A stretch of DNA of 64,000 nucleotides, taken from positions 1 through 64,000 of the forward strand of contig JAZRYR010000011.1 in NCBI GenBank assembly GCA_045600845.1, written 5' to 3'. Positions 8,606 to 17,088 of the stretch are shown here, piece by piece; the stretch's first letter is position 1, and each line of letters starts with the position of its first letter. Under the pieces are notes generated by a model. It did not search any database. It saw only the letters and a list, made by a program, of their open reading frames with translations, and was not told the origin of the DNA. The stretch comes from RGIG5612 sp045600845 (lineage in GTDB: Bacteria > Bacillota > Clostridia > Lachnospirales > Lachnospiraceae). The translations under genes were made by a program, and so were the position numbers.

Positions 8606-9628
8606 ATGCAGGAATTATTATTAAGTGTTGTTATTCCAATCTATAATGTTGAACAATATTTAGAACAGATGGTGGATTCTGTTCTAAAACAAACATTTGA
8701 CAATTTTGAATTGATTTTGGTTAATGATGGATCTACGGACCGAAGTGGCGAAATTTGTAACGAATATCAGAAAAAAGACGAACGTGTTAAAGTATTACAT
8801 CAAACAAATGGAGGACATACTCGTGCAAGAAAGGTGGGAGTAGAATCTGCAGCTGGAAAATATGTAATGATTCTAGATAGTGATGACCAGATTGATTTAA
8901 AGATGTTTGAAAAAATGATTTCTTGTGCCGAGCAAAATGATGACGATATAGTCATTGTAGGTTTTATAAAAGAATACAACAATAGAACGGAATTATTTGA
9001 CCATCCATCTGGAAGTGGAGTTTTTGAAGGAAATCGTCTAAAGGAAATATGGAAAACTGCCATATATTCAGGAAAGTATTATTCTCCAGGTATTGCCCCA
9101 GCATTATGGAACAAATTATTCAAGCGAAACATTATTTCTTATGCACTCAGTAAAGTTGATGATACAATAAGAATTGGAGAGGATGCAGTATGCTCATATC
9201 TGGCGATTGCTTATTCTAAACGTATTGAGATTATTCCGAAGTATTATCCGTATCATTATAAGTTTCATGAATCTTCTATTAGCTATAAGTATGATGTGGA
9301 TTATTTTAAAAAAGTAAGTTTAATTCAATGCATTCTAAAGAATAATTTCATACAGCTAAATAATAAGGAAATGATAAGAGGATTGGGTGTATATATTGCT
9401 TTTATGATTGAGGTTGGAATTCAGACTGCATTGAATTCAGCGAGGAAAGAAAATCAGGAAAGTCATTTATTATTAAGGTATATGTGCGAAAAATGTGATA
9501 TGTATTCTTTGATACAAGATATTAGTTGTAATGATTTGCCGAAATATGTGAAAAGAAAGATCTCGTTATTGAAAAAAAAACATTATAAAAGTTTGATATT
9601 ATTGGAAAAATTAAAAAGTAAATTATAG
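8606..9628 (+). CDS. Family 2 glycosyltransferase
   Basis: A 340-residue GT-A family-2 enzyme. The N-terminus LLSVVIPIYNVEQYLEQM and ELILVNDGSTDRSGEIC are classical, and the metal-binding motif ILDSDDQID lies near residue 90. The C-terminal third, rich in Lys and Ile, is of the EpsJ/CpsJ type that adds branching or late sugars. It begins four bases after the family-4 gene and ends one base before the flippase gene. The acceptor is not predictable from sequence. Confidence 0.88.
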   Translation: MQELLLSVVIPIYNVEQYLEQMVDSVLKQTFDNFELILVNDGSTDRSGEICNEYQKKDERVKVLHQTNGGHTRARKVGVESAAGKYVMILDSDDQIDLKMFEKMISCAEQNDDDIVIVGFIKEYNNRTELFDHPSGSGVFEGNRLKEIWKTAIYSGKYYSPGIAPALWNKLFKRNIISYALSKVDDTIRIGEDAVCSYLAIAYSKRIEIIPKYYPYHYKFHESSISYKYDVDYFKKVSLIQCILKNNFIQLNNKEMIRGLGVYIAFMIEVGIQTALNSARKENQESHLLLRYMCEKCDMYSLIQDISCNDLPKYVKRKISLLKKKHYKSLILLEKLKSKL

Positions 9629-9629
9629 G

Positions 9630-11186
9630 ATGAATATTTTTAATAGAGAAGATAGAAAAAATAATGCAATAAAATCTTCTGCATTTGGGGCAGCAGCTAA
9701 TATAATAAAAATTGTGCTAGCTTTTGTTTATAGAACTCTTTTTTTGGCTTTTTTATCAAAAGAATACCTAGGAGTTAATGGTCTATTCAGTAACATTCTT
9801 CAAATATTATCTTTGGCTGAATTGGGAGTAACCACTGCAATTACGTTTCGCTTTTATCAACCGATTAGTGATAATGATGTGCGTAAAGTGGGTATGTTGA
9901 TGAATTATTTTAAAAAAGTTTATTTGGTTATTGCTGCTATAATAATGGGCGCAGGAATGGCTATATTACCTTTTGTTAAATTTCTTATTAAAGATACCTC
10001 AGAAATTCCTTCAGATATAAATATTTACTTTATCTATTTCTTATTTTTAGCCAATACGGTTTCTTCATATATTTTTGTATATAAATTAACATTACTTAGT
10101 GCAGACCAGAAAGGCTATAAGTTGTCACTTATTAATATTGTTACAACTTTTATTCAGTATTTGGCCCAGATTCTTACTTTGGTTATTTCAAAAAACTATA
10201 CGTTTACATTACTGTTTGGAATTGTAGCAACTTTGATCACGAATTTTATTTTCAGCGAATTGGTTAAAAGAAAATATCGACCAGTTTTTGAAGAAAAAGA
10301 AATGTTGAGTAAGGAAGAAAGAAAACAAATTATGAAGGACACTCGCGCAACGATGTATCATAAAATCGGAACGGTTGTTCTTACAGGTACTGATAGTGCG
10401 ATATTATCTAAAATGGTGAGTTTGGCTGCGACTGGATTGTATTCAAATTATTCAATGATAATTATGAATATTCAAAATGTGCTTGGCCAATTATTAGGAA
10501 ATTTTGTTTCTAGTTTAGGAAATGCCAGAATTAATATGGATTCTGAACAATATTACAGATTATATAAAAGAGTAAATTTTATTGGGTTATGGATATCTAC
10601 AGTTTCTACAGTATGCTTATATATTGTTATTGATGACTTTATATATGTATGGCTAGGGGAGAATTATCTTTTTGATCAGACAACAACAGTGTTCTTATGT
10701 CTTCAATTTTTTATTGGTGTTTCAAGAAGTGTCAATTCGTCATTTACAAATGCAAGTGGACTTTTTGTAAAAGATAGAATAAGACCATTGATTGAGGCTG
10801 CAATCAATTTGGTTGTATCAATTATTCTGGCAAAACAGTTAGGGATAATGGGCGTTTTTATCGGAACTGTTGTCAGTAGTGTAGCAACAGTTTGTTGGAG
10901 AGAACCATATATTTTATTTAAATATGACTTTCAAAGAAGTGTTTCAGAATATTGGAAAAATTATTTTTCTTTTGTCGGAATTCTGGGATGTTTTTGTGTG
11001 GTTATGAGGTTATTTAAAAGATATGTCCTAAGGTTAAATATGAATATATGGATTGTATTGATAGAAGCTGCTATTGTATTTATGTGTATAAACACAGTGT
11101 TGGTTTTGATATTTCGAAAAAAAGAAGAATATGCTTATCTTGTTGACCTTTTGAAAGAAATAAAAAAGAAATTATTGAGAAGGTGA
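9630..11186 (+). CDS. Wzx-type polysaccharide flippase (MOP superfamily)
   Basis: A 518-residue integral membrane protein with about fourteen hydrophobic segments, typical of the PST branch of the MOP exporters. These flip undecaprenyl-linked repeat units across the membrane. The N-terminal SSAFGAAANIIKIVLAFVYR and the early YLGVNGLFSNILQILSLAELG match Wzx proteins of Gram-positive capsule loci, and a cytoplasmic KEERKQI loop sits near the middle. The start codon follows the previous stop by one base. With the Wzy at 2060 and the Wzz-like gene at 12358 it gives a complete Wzx/Wzy-dependent route. Confidence 0.88.
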   Translation: MNIFNREDRKNNAIKSSAFGAAANIIKIVLAFVYRTLFLAFLSKEYLGVNGLFSNILQILSLAELGVTTAITFRFYQPISDNDVRKVGMLMNYFKKVYLVIAAIIMGAGMAILPFVKFLIKDTSEIPSDINIYFIYFLFLANTVSSYIFVYKLTLLSADQKGYKLSLINIVTTFIQYLAQILTLVISKNYTFTLLFGIVATLITNFIFSELVKRKYRPVFEEKEMLSKEERKQIMKDTRATMYHKIGTVVLTGTDSAILSKMVSLAATGLYSNYSMIIMNIQNVLGQLLGNFVSSLGNARINMDSEQYYRLYKRVNFIGLWISTVSTVCLYIVIDDFIYVWLGENYLFDQTTTVFLCLQFFIGVSRSVNSSFTNASGLFVKDRIRPLIEAAINLVVSIILAKQLGIMGVFIGTVVSSVATVCWREPYILFKYDFQRSVSEYWKNYFSFVGILGCFCVVMRLFKRYVLRLNMNIWIVLIEAAIVFMCINTVLVLIFRKKEEYAYLVDLLKEIKKKLLRR

Positions 11187-11195
11187 AAGTGACAA

Positions 11196-11708
11196 GTGAT
11201 TTCTGAAAAAGTGAGATTAAGAGAATTAGAACAAAAAGACGCTGAAGCAATGTTAGAATGGATGCATGATGAGGATCTGGTAAAAAATCTCCAAACGGAT
11301 TTCATGAAAAAAACAGTGGATGATTGCAGAGCTTTTATTCATAATGCTCAAATGGATTTATTTAATCTTCATTTTGCAGTTACAGATGAGAATGATTATT
11401 ATCTTGGAACAGTTAGTTTAAAAAACTTATTGGAAACTGAAGCTGAGTTTGGTATTTCAATGAGACGACAAGCAATTGGGAAAGGGTATGCACTTTGGGC
11501 AATGAAGGAAATGTTGGCGTATGGCTTCACCCGATTAAATTTGAAAAAGATTTTTTGGTGTGTTTCTCCGGAAAATGAGAGGGCTATTCGCTTTTATAAT
11601 AAACAAGGATACAGACAAGTAGATTATACAAAGAAGGTAATCACAGGATATTCTGCTGAACAAATAAGAAAGTATGTTTGGTATGAAGTTAACAAAAACG
11701 AAATCTGA
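11196..11708 (+). CDS. GNAT family N-acetyltransferase (RimJ/RimL-like)
   Basis: A 170-residue GNAT acetyltransferase. The start is a GTG nine bases after AGAAGG. The acetyl-CoA binding segment is IGKGYALWAMKEML (about residues 89-102), followed by the beta-strand and ENERAIRFYNKQGYRQV that close the fold, as in RimJ/RimL and sugar N-acetyltransferases such as PseH. It is the last intact gene of the main operon; its final codons overlap the start of a decayed acyltransferase gene. In this setting it could acetylate an amino sugar, but a protein or antibiotic substrate cannot be excluded. Confidence 0.8.
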   Translation: MISEKVRLRELEQKDAEAMLEWMHDEDLVKNLQTDFMKKTVDDCRAFIHNAQMDLFNLHFAVTDENDYYLGTVSLKNLLETEAEFGISMRRQAIGKGYALWAMKEMLAYGFTRLNLKKIFWCVSPENERAIRFYNKQGYRQVDYTKKVITGYSAEQIRKYVWYEVNKNEI

Positions 11709-12361
11709 AATAAATTATAGACAATTCAATATTGAATTATTAAGAATTATATCAATAATAAAGAGTGATTATTTTGCATTTTAGTCCTGAATTTGGAAAA
11801 TCATTAGATTTTGTTTTTGTAGTTGAAGTAAATCATTTTACTTGTATTGTATTTGAATCTTGTGTATTTGGGCAGTTAATACGTTCGTTATTATTTCAGG
11901 CTATTTTTTTGATAATAAAAAGGAAATATTATTAAACCAATTGAACAGATTGACTAAAAAATAGAAAAGTGTTTCTGTCATGGAGATATTTAAAGGCTCG
12001 ATTTGATGATTGGCTCAGATGAAAGAGTTATTACGATAAATTTGAAATATTAAGGGATGTTTGCATCAGAAATTGATGTGGAATATTGTATTATTAATAC
12101 CAAGTATGCTTTTGATTAAGCAAAATGTTATAGTATAGAATATTTAGGTAACATATATACAGAAAAAGGTGTATCATTTTGGGATGTGTATAGTAGTTAT
12201 AGCTTACTGTTGGTTTGTATGGGTATTATATAGAGATTCCGGTGGAACTATTATGCGAGGGTCTTTAATGAATTGATATAATATGGCAGAGAAATATTTT
12301 GACTATTGCTATAGACATTATTATTAAGAAATTTATCATTAATAAAGGAGTTTACATATGA
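11683..12361 (+). pseudogene. Decayed acyltransferase family 3 (O-acetyltransferase) gene
   Basis: This 650-base stretch has no intact gene, but remnants of a membrane acyltransferase-3 protein can be read in shifting frames. From the ATG at 11683 the text NYRQFNIELLRIISII matches the family N-terminus and stops at about 11785. In another frame, 11860-11964 reads LCIWAVNTFVIISGYFFDNK, the family's VNxFVxISGYF signature. Around 12178 FWDVYSSYSLLLVCMG resembles the late membrane segments, and ILTIAIDIIIKKFIINK, ending at 12361, resembles the C-terminus. The remains are shorter than the usual 1 kb gene, so frameshifts and an internal deletion are likely. It was presumably a capsule O-acetyltransferase. 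Confidence 0.75.
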
Positions 12362-13797
12362 ACAGCAATAAATTTGGAGAAATCGGCATTAGTATTCGGG
12401 ACTTATTTTTTTTCTGCCTTTCCAGATGGAGAGTGTTAATTATCTGGTTCATTATTGGTGCAATTTTGGGCGCTGGGTTTGGCATTTACAAGAATAAAAA
12501 AGAAGCATCCGGAATATATCAGGATGAAACAACTTTGCTCTCCGGTCTTTCTGAAGAACAAATTGCGAATTCAAAAGCTGCAGCTGCAAGTTTGATTTAT
12601 TATGTAAATCTTTATGAAAATCAGGTTGACTATATACAAAACAGTGTTTTTCAAAAACTAAATCCTTATGCCATTAATACTGTAGAATTAAAGTATCAGG
12701 TTAAGTTAAATGATGAAAAATCAACGCCGGAAAAGAATACGGCTATGGTGCAGGCATACATTTCTTCGATTTTTGGTGAGAAAATTGAAGAAGCACTTTC
12801 CAATGAGTTTCCGAATGAGGAAAAACTGTTCTTATATTATGATAGAACGGTGGTTGTCGACATAGCTCTCCAGGATCAGGGGATTTTTACAGTGTCTATA
12901 TACAATGACGATAAGGAAAATTTAGCAAAAGTTTCGAATGCTGTAAAAAAGGTAATTGAACAAAGTAAAGCTGAAGTTGATAATAAATTTGGTTCAACAA
13001 CCATTTCCTTGATTGGTGAAGTGAATATGGTTAAAAGTGATGAAGGAATGTATGTTGCTCAACAGGATAATATAAGTTCCCTTAATGAAATTAAGGATAA
13101 TATAGAAGAAATCAATAAAAATCTTACTCCGAGAGAATTGGCTTATGTTGAATATTTAGTTTTCCATAATTGTGAGAGTTCATTTATTGATATTGCGATT
13201 GATACATCTGCTCCGCCTTCATCTAAGAGGCTTATTATAAGCAAAAAGTGGATTTTGCTTGGGGCAATGGGAATGCTTATTCTAGCGCTGCTTTGCATTA
13301 TTGTGAAATACGTTGTTTCAGGAAAACTTCGTAATTCCATAGATTTGGAAGAAGAAGTAGGAATTCAGTTAATTTCTACATTTGATGATGAAACTTCAGA
13401 GAAAAAGAGTCATCAAACGAAGCTGGATAAGGTAATCCGGGCAAAACGTATTGGTCGGCAAAACAGAAGTAGGGATGCCGATATTGACCTTACGGCAACG
13501 AAACTTGCTATGGCAGCAGAACGTATGGGATTTAAGAAAATCTGTATTGCTGTAGGAACTGATGTTGAAGCAGATACATCCTTTATAGAGGCAGTAATTA
13601 AGGCTTGTGATAAGGCAGAAATAGTTGTTGCTCGGGATATTGCTAAAAATGCTGAGGCAATTCGGACAATGTCAGATGTAGATGGACTTGTTCTTTTAGA
13701 ACAAATGGATAAATCAAAATACAGCCATATTGCATCTGAATTTCAATTGTGTGAAAGTTATGGTGTTAACGTAATTGGCGCGATTGTTGTTGAATAA
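12358..13797 (+). CDS. Wzz-like chain-length protein with P-loop-less kinase-like tail
   Basis: A 479-residue protein. The first 320 residues have the Wzz/CpsC layout: cytoplasmic start, membrane helix (about 25-44), a long extracellular region with coiled-coil character, the APPSSKR motif just before a second helix (about 297-320). The C-terminal part (about 375-479) reads like the second half of a CpsD/BY-kinase fold (DLTATKLAMAAERMGFKKI, DGLVLLEQMDKSKY, VNVIGAIVVE), but I find no Walker A GK(S/T) or Tyr cluster. It would set chain length or organise the Wzx/Wzy machinery, with a probably inactive tail. AAAGGAG precedes the ATG. Confidence 0.78.
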   Translation: MNSNKFGEIGISIRDLFFFCLSRWRVLIIWFIIGAILGAGFGIYKNKKEASGIYQDETTLLSGLSEEQIANSKAAAASLIYYVNLYENQVDYIQNSVFQKLNPYAINTVELKYQVKLNDEKSTPEKNTAMVQAYISSIFGEKIEEALSNEFPNEEKLFLYYDRTVVVDIALQDQGIFTVSIYNDDKENLAKVSNAVKKVIEQSKAEVDNKFGSTTISLIGEVNMVKSDEGMYVAQQDNISSLNEIKDNIEEINKNLTPRELAYVEYLVFHNCESSFIDIAIDTSAPPSSKRLIISKKWILLGAMGMLILALLCIIVKYVVSGKLRNSIDLEEEVGIQLISTFDDETSEKKSHQTKLDKVIRAKRIGRQNRSRDADIDLTATKLAMAAERMGFKKICIAVGTDVEADTSFIEAVIKACDKAEIVVARDIAKNAEAIRTMSDVDGLVLLEQMDKSKYSHIASEFQLCESYGVNVIGAIVVE

Positions 13798-13813
13798 TCG
13801 AAAAGGTGTTTTT

Positions 13814-14120
13814 GTGGATAATACTAAATCCTACGAAAGTGTATTAAAAAGTCTAATAAATCTATTAGATTAGGACAGAACACTGGTGATGCTCTGCAAT
13901 CATAAACATGAAATAATTTATATGAATCAAACGACTATCGAATATTATGTAGAAAATGGCAGTGTAAAGCTTAGGAAGGAATCTCTTAGATTGTTATCTT
14001 ATAGTAAGTTTGCAAAATAATCGAAAAAGTTTTGAACTGATTCCGGAAAAGTAGGAGCATAACATGATTTATGAATTCTAAAATGATTAGGTAAATAAAG
14101 ACGTTTATATGGTTGCTTTA
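13814..14120 (+). pseudogene. Degenerate copy of the PAS-domain gene at 16653
   Basis: Base for base this tracks the intact gene at 16653-17027: GTGGATAATAC versus ATGGATAACAC at the start, then shared stretches such as GAAAGTGTATTA, TGATGCTCTGCAATC, TTTATATGAAT, AATCTCTTAGATTG, TTCCGGAAAAGTA and GACGTTTATATGGTTGCTTTA. Many substitutions shift toward A/T, and frameshifts and in-frame stops (for example TAG shortly after LLD) destroy the frame. Beyond 14120 similarity becomes doubtful. The last codons of the Wzz-like gene upstream are also echoed before the intact copy, so a larger unit was duplicated. Confidence 0.85.
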
Positions 14121-14248
14121 AGTTTTTGGACAGTGGAAATATTCAAAAAGATATAAAAAAAACAATGAGAAGTTTAGAGTGGGAGTTTTAGCACTTATTC
14201 TTTGAGATTAGATTCAGTTTGATCGACAGGTCGGAAGGGATAGATTTA

Positions 14249-15340
14249 TTGAAATTTACAACAGATTCTACAAATGTTGCAGTTATTGGTGGTGGGAATA
14301 TTGGTACGCAATTTGCTTGCATATGTGCATCAAAGGGATATAAAGTTAATATATTTAGCTCAAAACCAACTCTATTTGATGGATTACTTGAAGTAGTCGA
14401 TGAGTATGATAATGTTATCGTTGGTAAGATAGCTAAAGTAACAGCAGACATTGGAGAAGCAGTGGATGGGTGTCAAATTATTATTATCACACATCCAGCA
14501 TTTAGACTTAAAGAAATTGCAGATTGTTTGCTCCCATATATCAAAAAAGATATGAATATTTGTGTTCTTCCAGGAACTGGCGGAGCTGAATTTGCCTTCC
14601 GTGAATGTATGAAAGCTGGCGCAACGCTATTTGGACTTCAGAGAGTGCCGACGGTAGCGCGTATAGAAAAGTATGGAAAAAGAGTTCGGTGTGAAGGCCT
14701 AAGATCGGAGCTATTTCTTGCATCAATTCCAAAGAGCAAAGCTGTAGAATTGTCTGATTTTATGAGTTCACTTTGGGGTATTCCGTGTACTGCATTGCCG
14801 AATTACTTAAGCGTTACACTGACACCGAGCAATCCGATCTTACATACTACTCGGCTTTGCACACTTTTTAAGGATTATGAAGACGGAAGGGTGTACGAAA
14901 GAAATCCATTGTTCTATGGTGAGTGGAATAATACATCTTCTGAACTTCTTATAGCATGCGATACAGAGTTGCAAGATATGATAAAAATGATTGATAAACT
15001 TGATTTGCAAAATGTCCGTTCTCTTAAAATTCATTATGAAAGCGATACAGTTGTCGCGATGACTAGGAAACTAAGGAGCATAAAAAGTCTTCATAATCTG
15101 ACTTCACCAATGAAAAAAATAGATGGTGGATGGGTTCCTGATTTTGAATCACGTTACTTTACTGCCGATTTTCCATATGGATTAGCAATTATCGAGGAAC
15201 TGGCAGAAGTTCTGCATTTTGAGGCTCCAAACATTAAAGCCACGATGAATTGGTATCGAAAAGTTTCAGGGAATACTAATCAGATAGATCTTGGTAGCTA
15301 TGGTATTTATAGCATCAATGATATTTATAAATTGTATTAA
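14249..15340 (+). CDS. NAD/NADP octopine/nopaline (opine) dehydrogenase family protein
   Basis: A 363-residue opine dehydrogenase-type oxidoreductase. The N-terminal Rossmann domain begins NVAVIGGGNIGTQFACICASKGY (glycine motif at about residues 11-16), and the C-terminal domain contains the SNPILHT and GVY-like text of the octopine/nopaline family (about 195-215). These enzymes reductively join an amino acid and a 2-oxo acid to make a carboxyalkyl amino acid. I choose TTG at 14249, eight bases after AAGGGA; an in-frame TTG at 14219 is an alternative. A role in making an opine-like capsule substituent is possible but only inferred from position between Wzz-like and DUF4422 genes. Confidence 0.8.
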   Translation: MKFTTDSTNVAVIGGGNIGTQFACICASKGYKVNIFSSKPTLFDGLLEVVDEYDNVIVGKIAKVTADIGEAVDGCQIIIITHPAFRLKEIADCLLPYIKKDMNICVLPGTGGAEFAFRECMKAGATLFGLQRVPTVARIEKYGKRVRCEGLRSELFLASIPKSKAVELSDFMSSLWGIPCTALPNYLSVTLTPSNPILHTTRLCTLFKDYEDGRVYERNPLFYGEWNNTSSELLIACDTELQDMIKMIDKLDLQNVRSLKIHYESDTVVAMTRKLRSIKSLHNLTSPMKKIDGGWVPDFESRYFTADFPYGLAIIEELAEVLHFEAPNIKATMNWYRKVSGNTNQIDLGSYGIYSINDIYKLY

Positions 15341-15750
15341 GTCTAGGTGATAATAAGAGATTTTTTTGCGACACAGTGATAAAGGCGTGAAAGGCATATT
15401 AAGTATGTGTCAAATTGCTGATATTATCAGAATAATGCAACCCATGAATAATTTCATCGTGATGGAGCCACCATTTCCAAAAAAAATTGGAAACTGTGAA
15501 CCAGGGACAAGAAACCGCTGCTTTTATGTAACTAATGGTACGAGATTATTCGATTAATGACGGATTCAGACTATACACTTCCCTTGTGAATCTGTTATTA
15601 CCCAGATCAACAGATACTATGTTGATCTTTTCTGCATCATATTTGATGTAGTTCAGGATGTCACGTCGTTCGGCTCCTGCTGATTTTAACAGAAGCTATA
15701 ATTGTAATTTATGGGCTGTTTTTTTATCTAACTTGAGTATAATAAATAAT
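15341..15750. other. Gene-poor stretch with reverse-strand coding remnant
   Basis: These 410 bases hold no gene I can defend. On the reverse strand, roughly 15690 down to 15545 stays open for nearly 50 codons and reads AGAERRDILNYIKYDAEKIN and VSVDLGNNRFTREV, text that looks protein-like, but it is bounded by stops and lacks a start. On the forward strand a 63-codon frame at 15366 begins with TTG and has no ribosome binding site. I see it as debris at a rearrangement junction between the opine dehydrogenase and DUF4422 genes. It also contains the leader of the latter. Confidence 0.4.
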
Positions 15751-16590
15751 ATGAAAACGAAAATAATAATTGCTACTACAAAACAATATTATATGCCGTC
15801 TGATTCTATGTATTTGCCTATACATGTTGGAGCAGATGTTAATAAGAAAGAACTTGGATATGAAAAAGATAATTCCGGAGAGAATATTTCTTATCTGAAT
15901 CCGGTTTTTTGCGAATTAACCGGATTATATTGGGCATGGAAGAATTTGGAAGCAGACTATATTGGTCTTGTCCATTACCGACGTCATTTTTATCTGAAAA
16001 AGAAAAACATGGAAAATGTCCGGGAAAACATATTGTCGTCGGAAGATATCGCCCCTTTTCTGGAAAAAGTAAAAATTTTCGTTCCACCAAAAAGAAAATA
16101 CTATATTGAAACGTTGTATAGCCATTATGCGCATACTCATTATGCAGAACAATTGGACGAAGCAAGAAACATTATTTCCATAAAATATCCGGAATATATT
16201 CCTTCTTTCGACAAGGTCGTTCATCATACCTATGGTCACATGTTTAATATGATGATTATGCAAAAGAACTATCTGGAACAATACTGCTCATGGCTTTTTG
16301 ATATTTTATTTGAATTGAAAGAAAAAATGGATCAAAAGGAAAAAGAGCTACAGGAAAAGAATCAGAAGGATGCGAACTACTATTCTCCATATCAGGCCCG
16401 TTTTTGTGGAAGAATTTCTGAAATTATTTTTAATGTCTGGTTGGATTATCAGATTGAGAACGGAACTGTAAAAAGTGATGAAATAAAAGAACTGGGTTAT
16501 TTGAATTTGGAAGGTGAAAACTGGGGAAAGAAAATAAAAATGTTCTTACGGGCAAAACTGCTTCATAAAAAATATGAAAGTTCATTTTAA
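15751..16590 (+). CDS. DUF4422 glycosyltransferase
   Basis: A 279-residue DUF4422 protein, a family found in capsule and exopolysaccharide loci and thought to be glycosyltransferases. Hallmarks are the N-terminal KIIIATTKQYYMPSD, HVGAD, NPVFCELTGLYWAWKN and above all YIGLVHYRRHFY (about residues 70-81), followed by the FVPPKRKYYIETLYSHY and YGHMFNMMIM blocks. I start at ATG 15751, where family similarity begins, rather than at 15658. It is less AT-rich than the genes before 12 kb. It may act with the locus at 1-11.7 kb or belong to a different, replaced repeat-unit set. Confidence 0.8.
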   Translation: MKTKIIIATTKQYYMPSDSMYLPIHVGADVNKKELGYEKDNSGENISYLNPVFCELTGLYWAWKNLEADYIGLVHYRRHFYLKKKNMENVRENILSSEDIAPFLEKVKIFVPPKRKYYIETLYSHYAHTHYAEQLDEARNIISIKYPEYIPSFDKVVHHTYGHMFNMMIMQKNYLEQYCSWLFDILFELKEKMDQKEKELQEKNQKDANYYSPYQARFCGRISEIIFNVWLDYQIENGTVKSDEIKELGYLNLEGENWGKKIKMFLRAKLLHKKYESSF

Positions 16591-16652
16591 ACTTTATCAG
16601 AATATCCACAGTATTAAAGAAACGTGGTGGAATAGTCAAAGGATGTACTATT

Positions 16653-17027
16653 ATGGATAACACCCAATTTTACAAAAGTGTATTGGATCAGGACAGAGCA
16701 CCGGTGGTGCTCTGTAATCTTGAACATATAATTATTTATATGAATAAAGCGGCAGAGGAAAGTTATGCCGAAGAAGGTGGCGCAACGCTTTTGGGGAAAA
16801 ATCTCTTAGATTGCCACCCTCCGAAAGCTCGCGAAATCATCGAAAAAGTCCTGAACTGGTTCCGGGAAAGTAAGGACCATAATATGGTTTATGAATTTCG
16901 GAATGAGGAAGTGAACAAGGACGTTTATATGGTTGCTTTACGGGACGAATCTGGAGAACTCATCGGCTATTACGAAAAACATGAATTCCGGAACCGGGAG
17001 ACCATGAAGCTGTACGATTTTAAATAA
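16653..17027 (+). CDS. Small PAS-domain protein
   Basis: A 124-residue protein made almost wholly of one PAS fold: APVVLCNLEHIIIYMNKAAEESYAEE at the start, LLGKNLLDCHPPKAREIIEKV in the middle and VYMVALRDESGELIGYYEKH at the end. No output domain is attached, so it may sense a small ligand or cofactor and act by binding a partner. An AAAGGATG stretch lies about ten bases before the ATG. A decayed copy lies at 13814-14120. It closes the capsule region and is followed by a strong terminator. Confidence 0.75.
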   Translation: MDNTQFYKSVLDQDRAPVVLCNLEHIIIYMNKAAEESYAEEGGATLLGKNLLDCHPPKAREIIEKVLNWFRESKDHNMVYEFRNEEVNKDVYMVALRDESGELIGYYEKHEFRNRETMKLYDFK

Positions 17028-17060
17028 AAGATGGGATATAACTGATAATCCATAAAAAAA

Positions 17061-17088
17061 CTGCTTAATTCTTTAAGCAGTTTTTTTT
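17061..17088 (+). terminator. Rho-independent terminator after the PAS gene
   Basis: Eight-base perfect stem CTGCTTAA / TTAAGCAG with a four-base loop, preceded by an A run and followed by eight T residues. It lies 34 bases past the PAS stop and ends the capsule region's forward transcription. Confidence 0.9.

Noticed and set aside
15366..15557. A 63-codon forward frame after the opine dehydrogenase
   Set aside because: It starts with TTG, has no ribosome binding site and no family resemblance; treated as debris.
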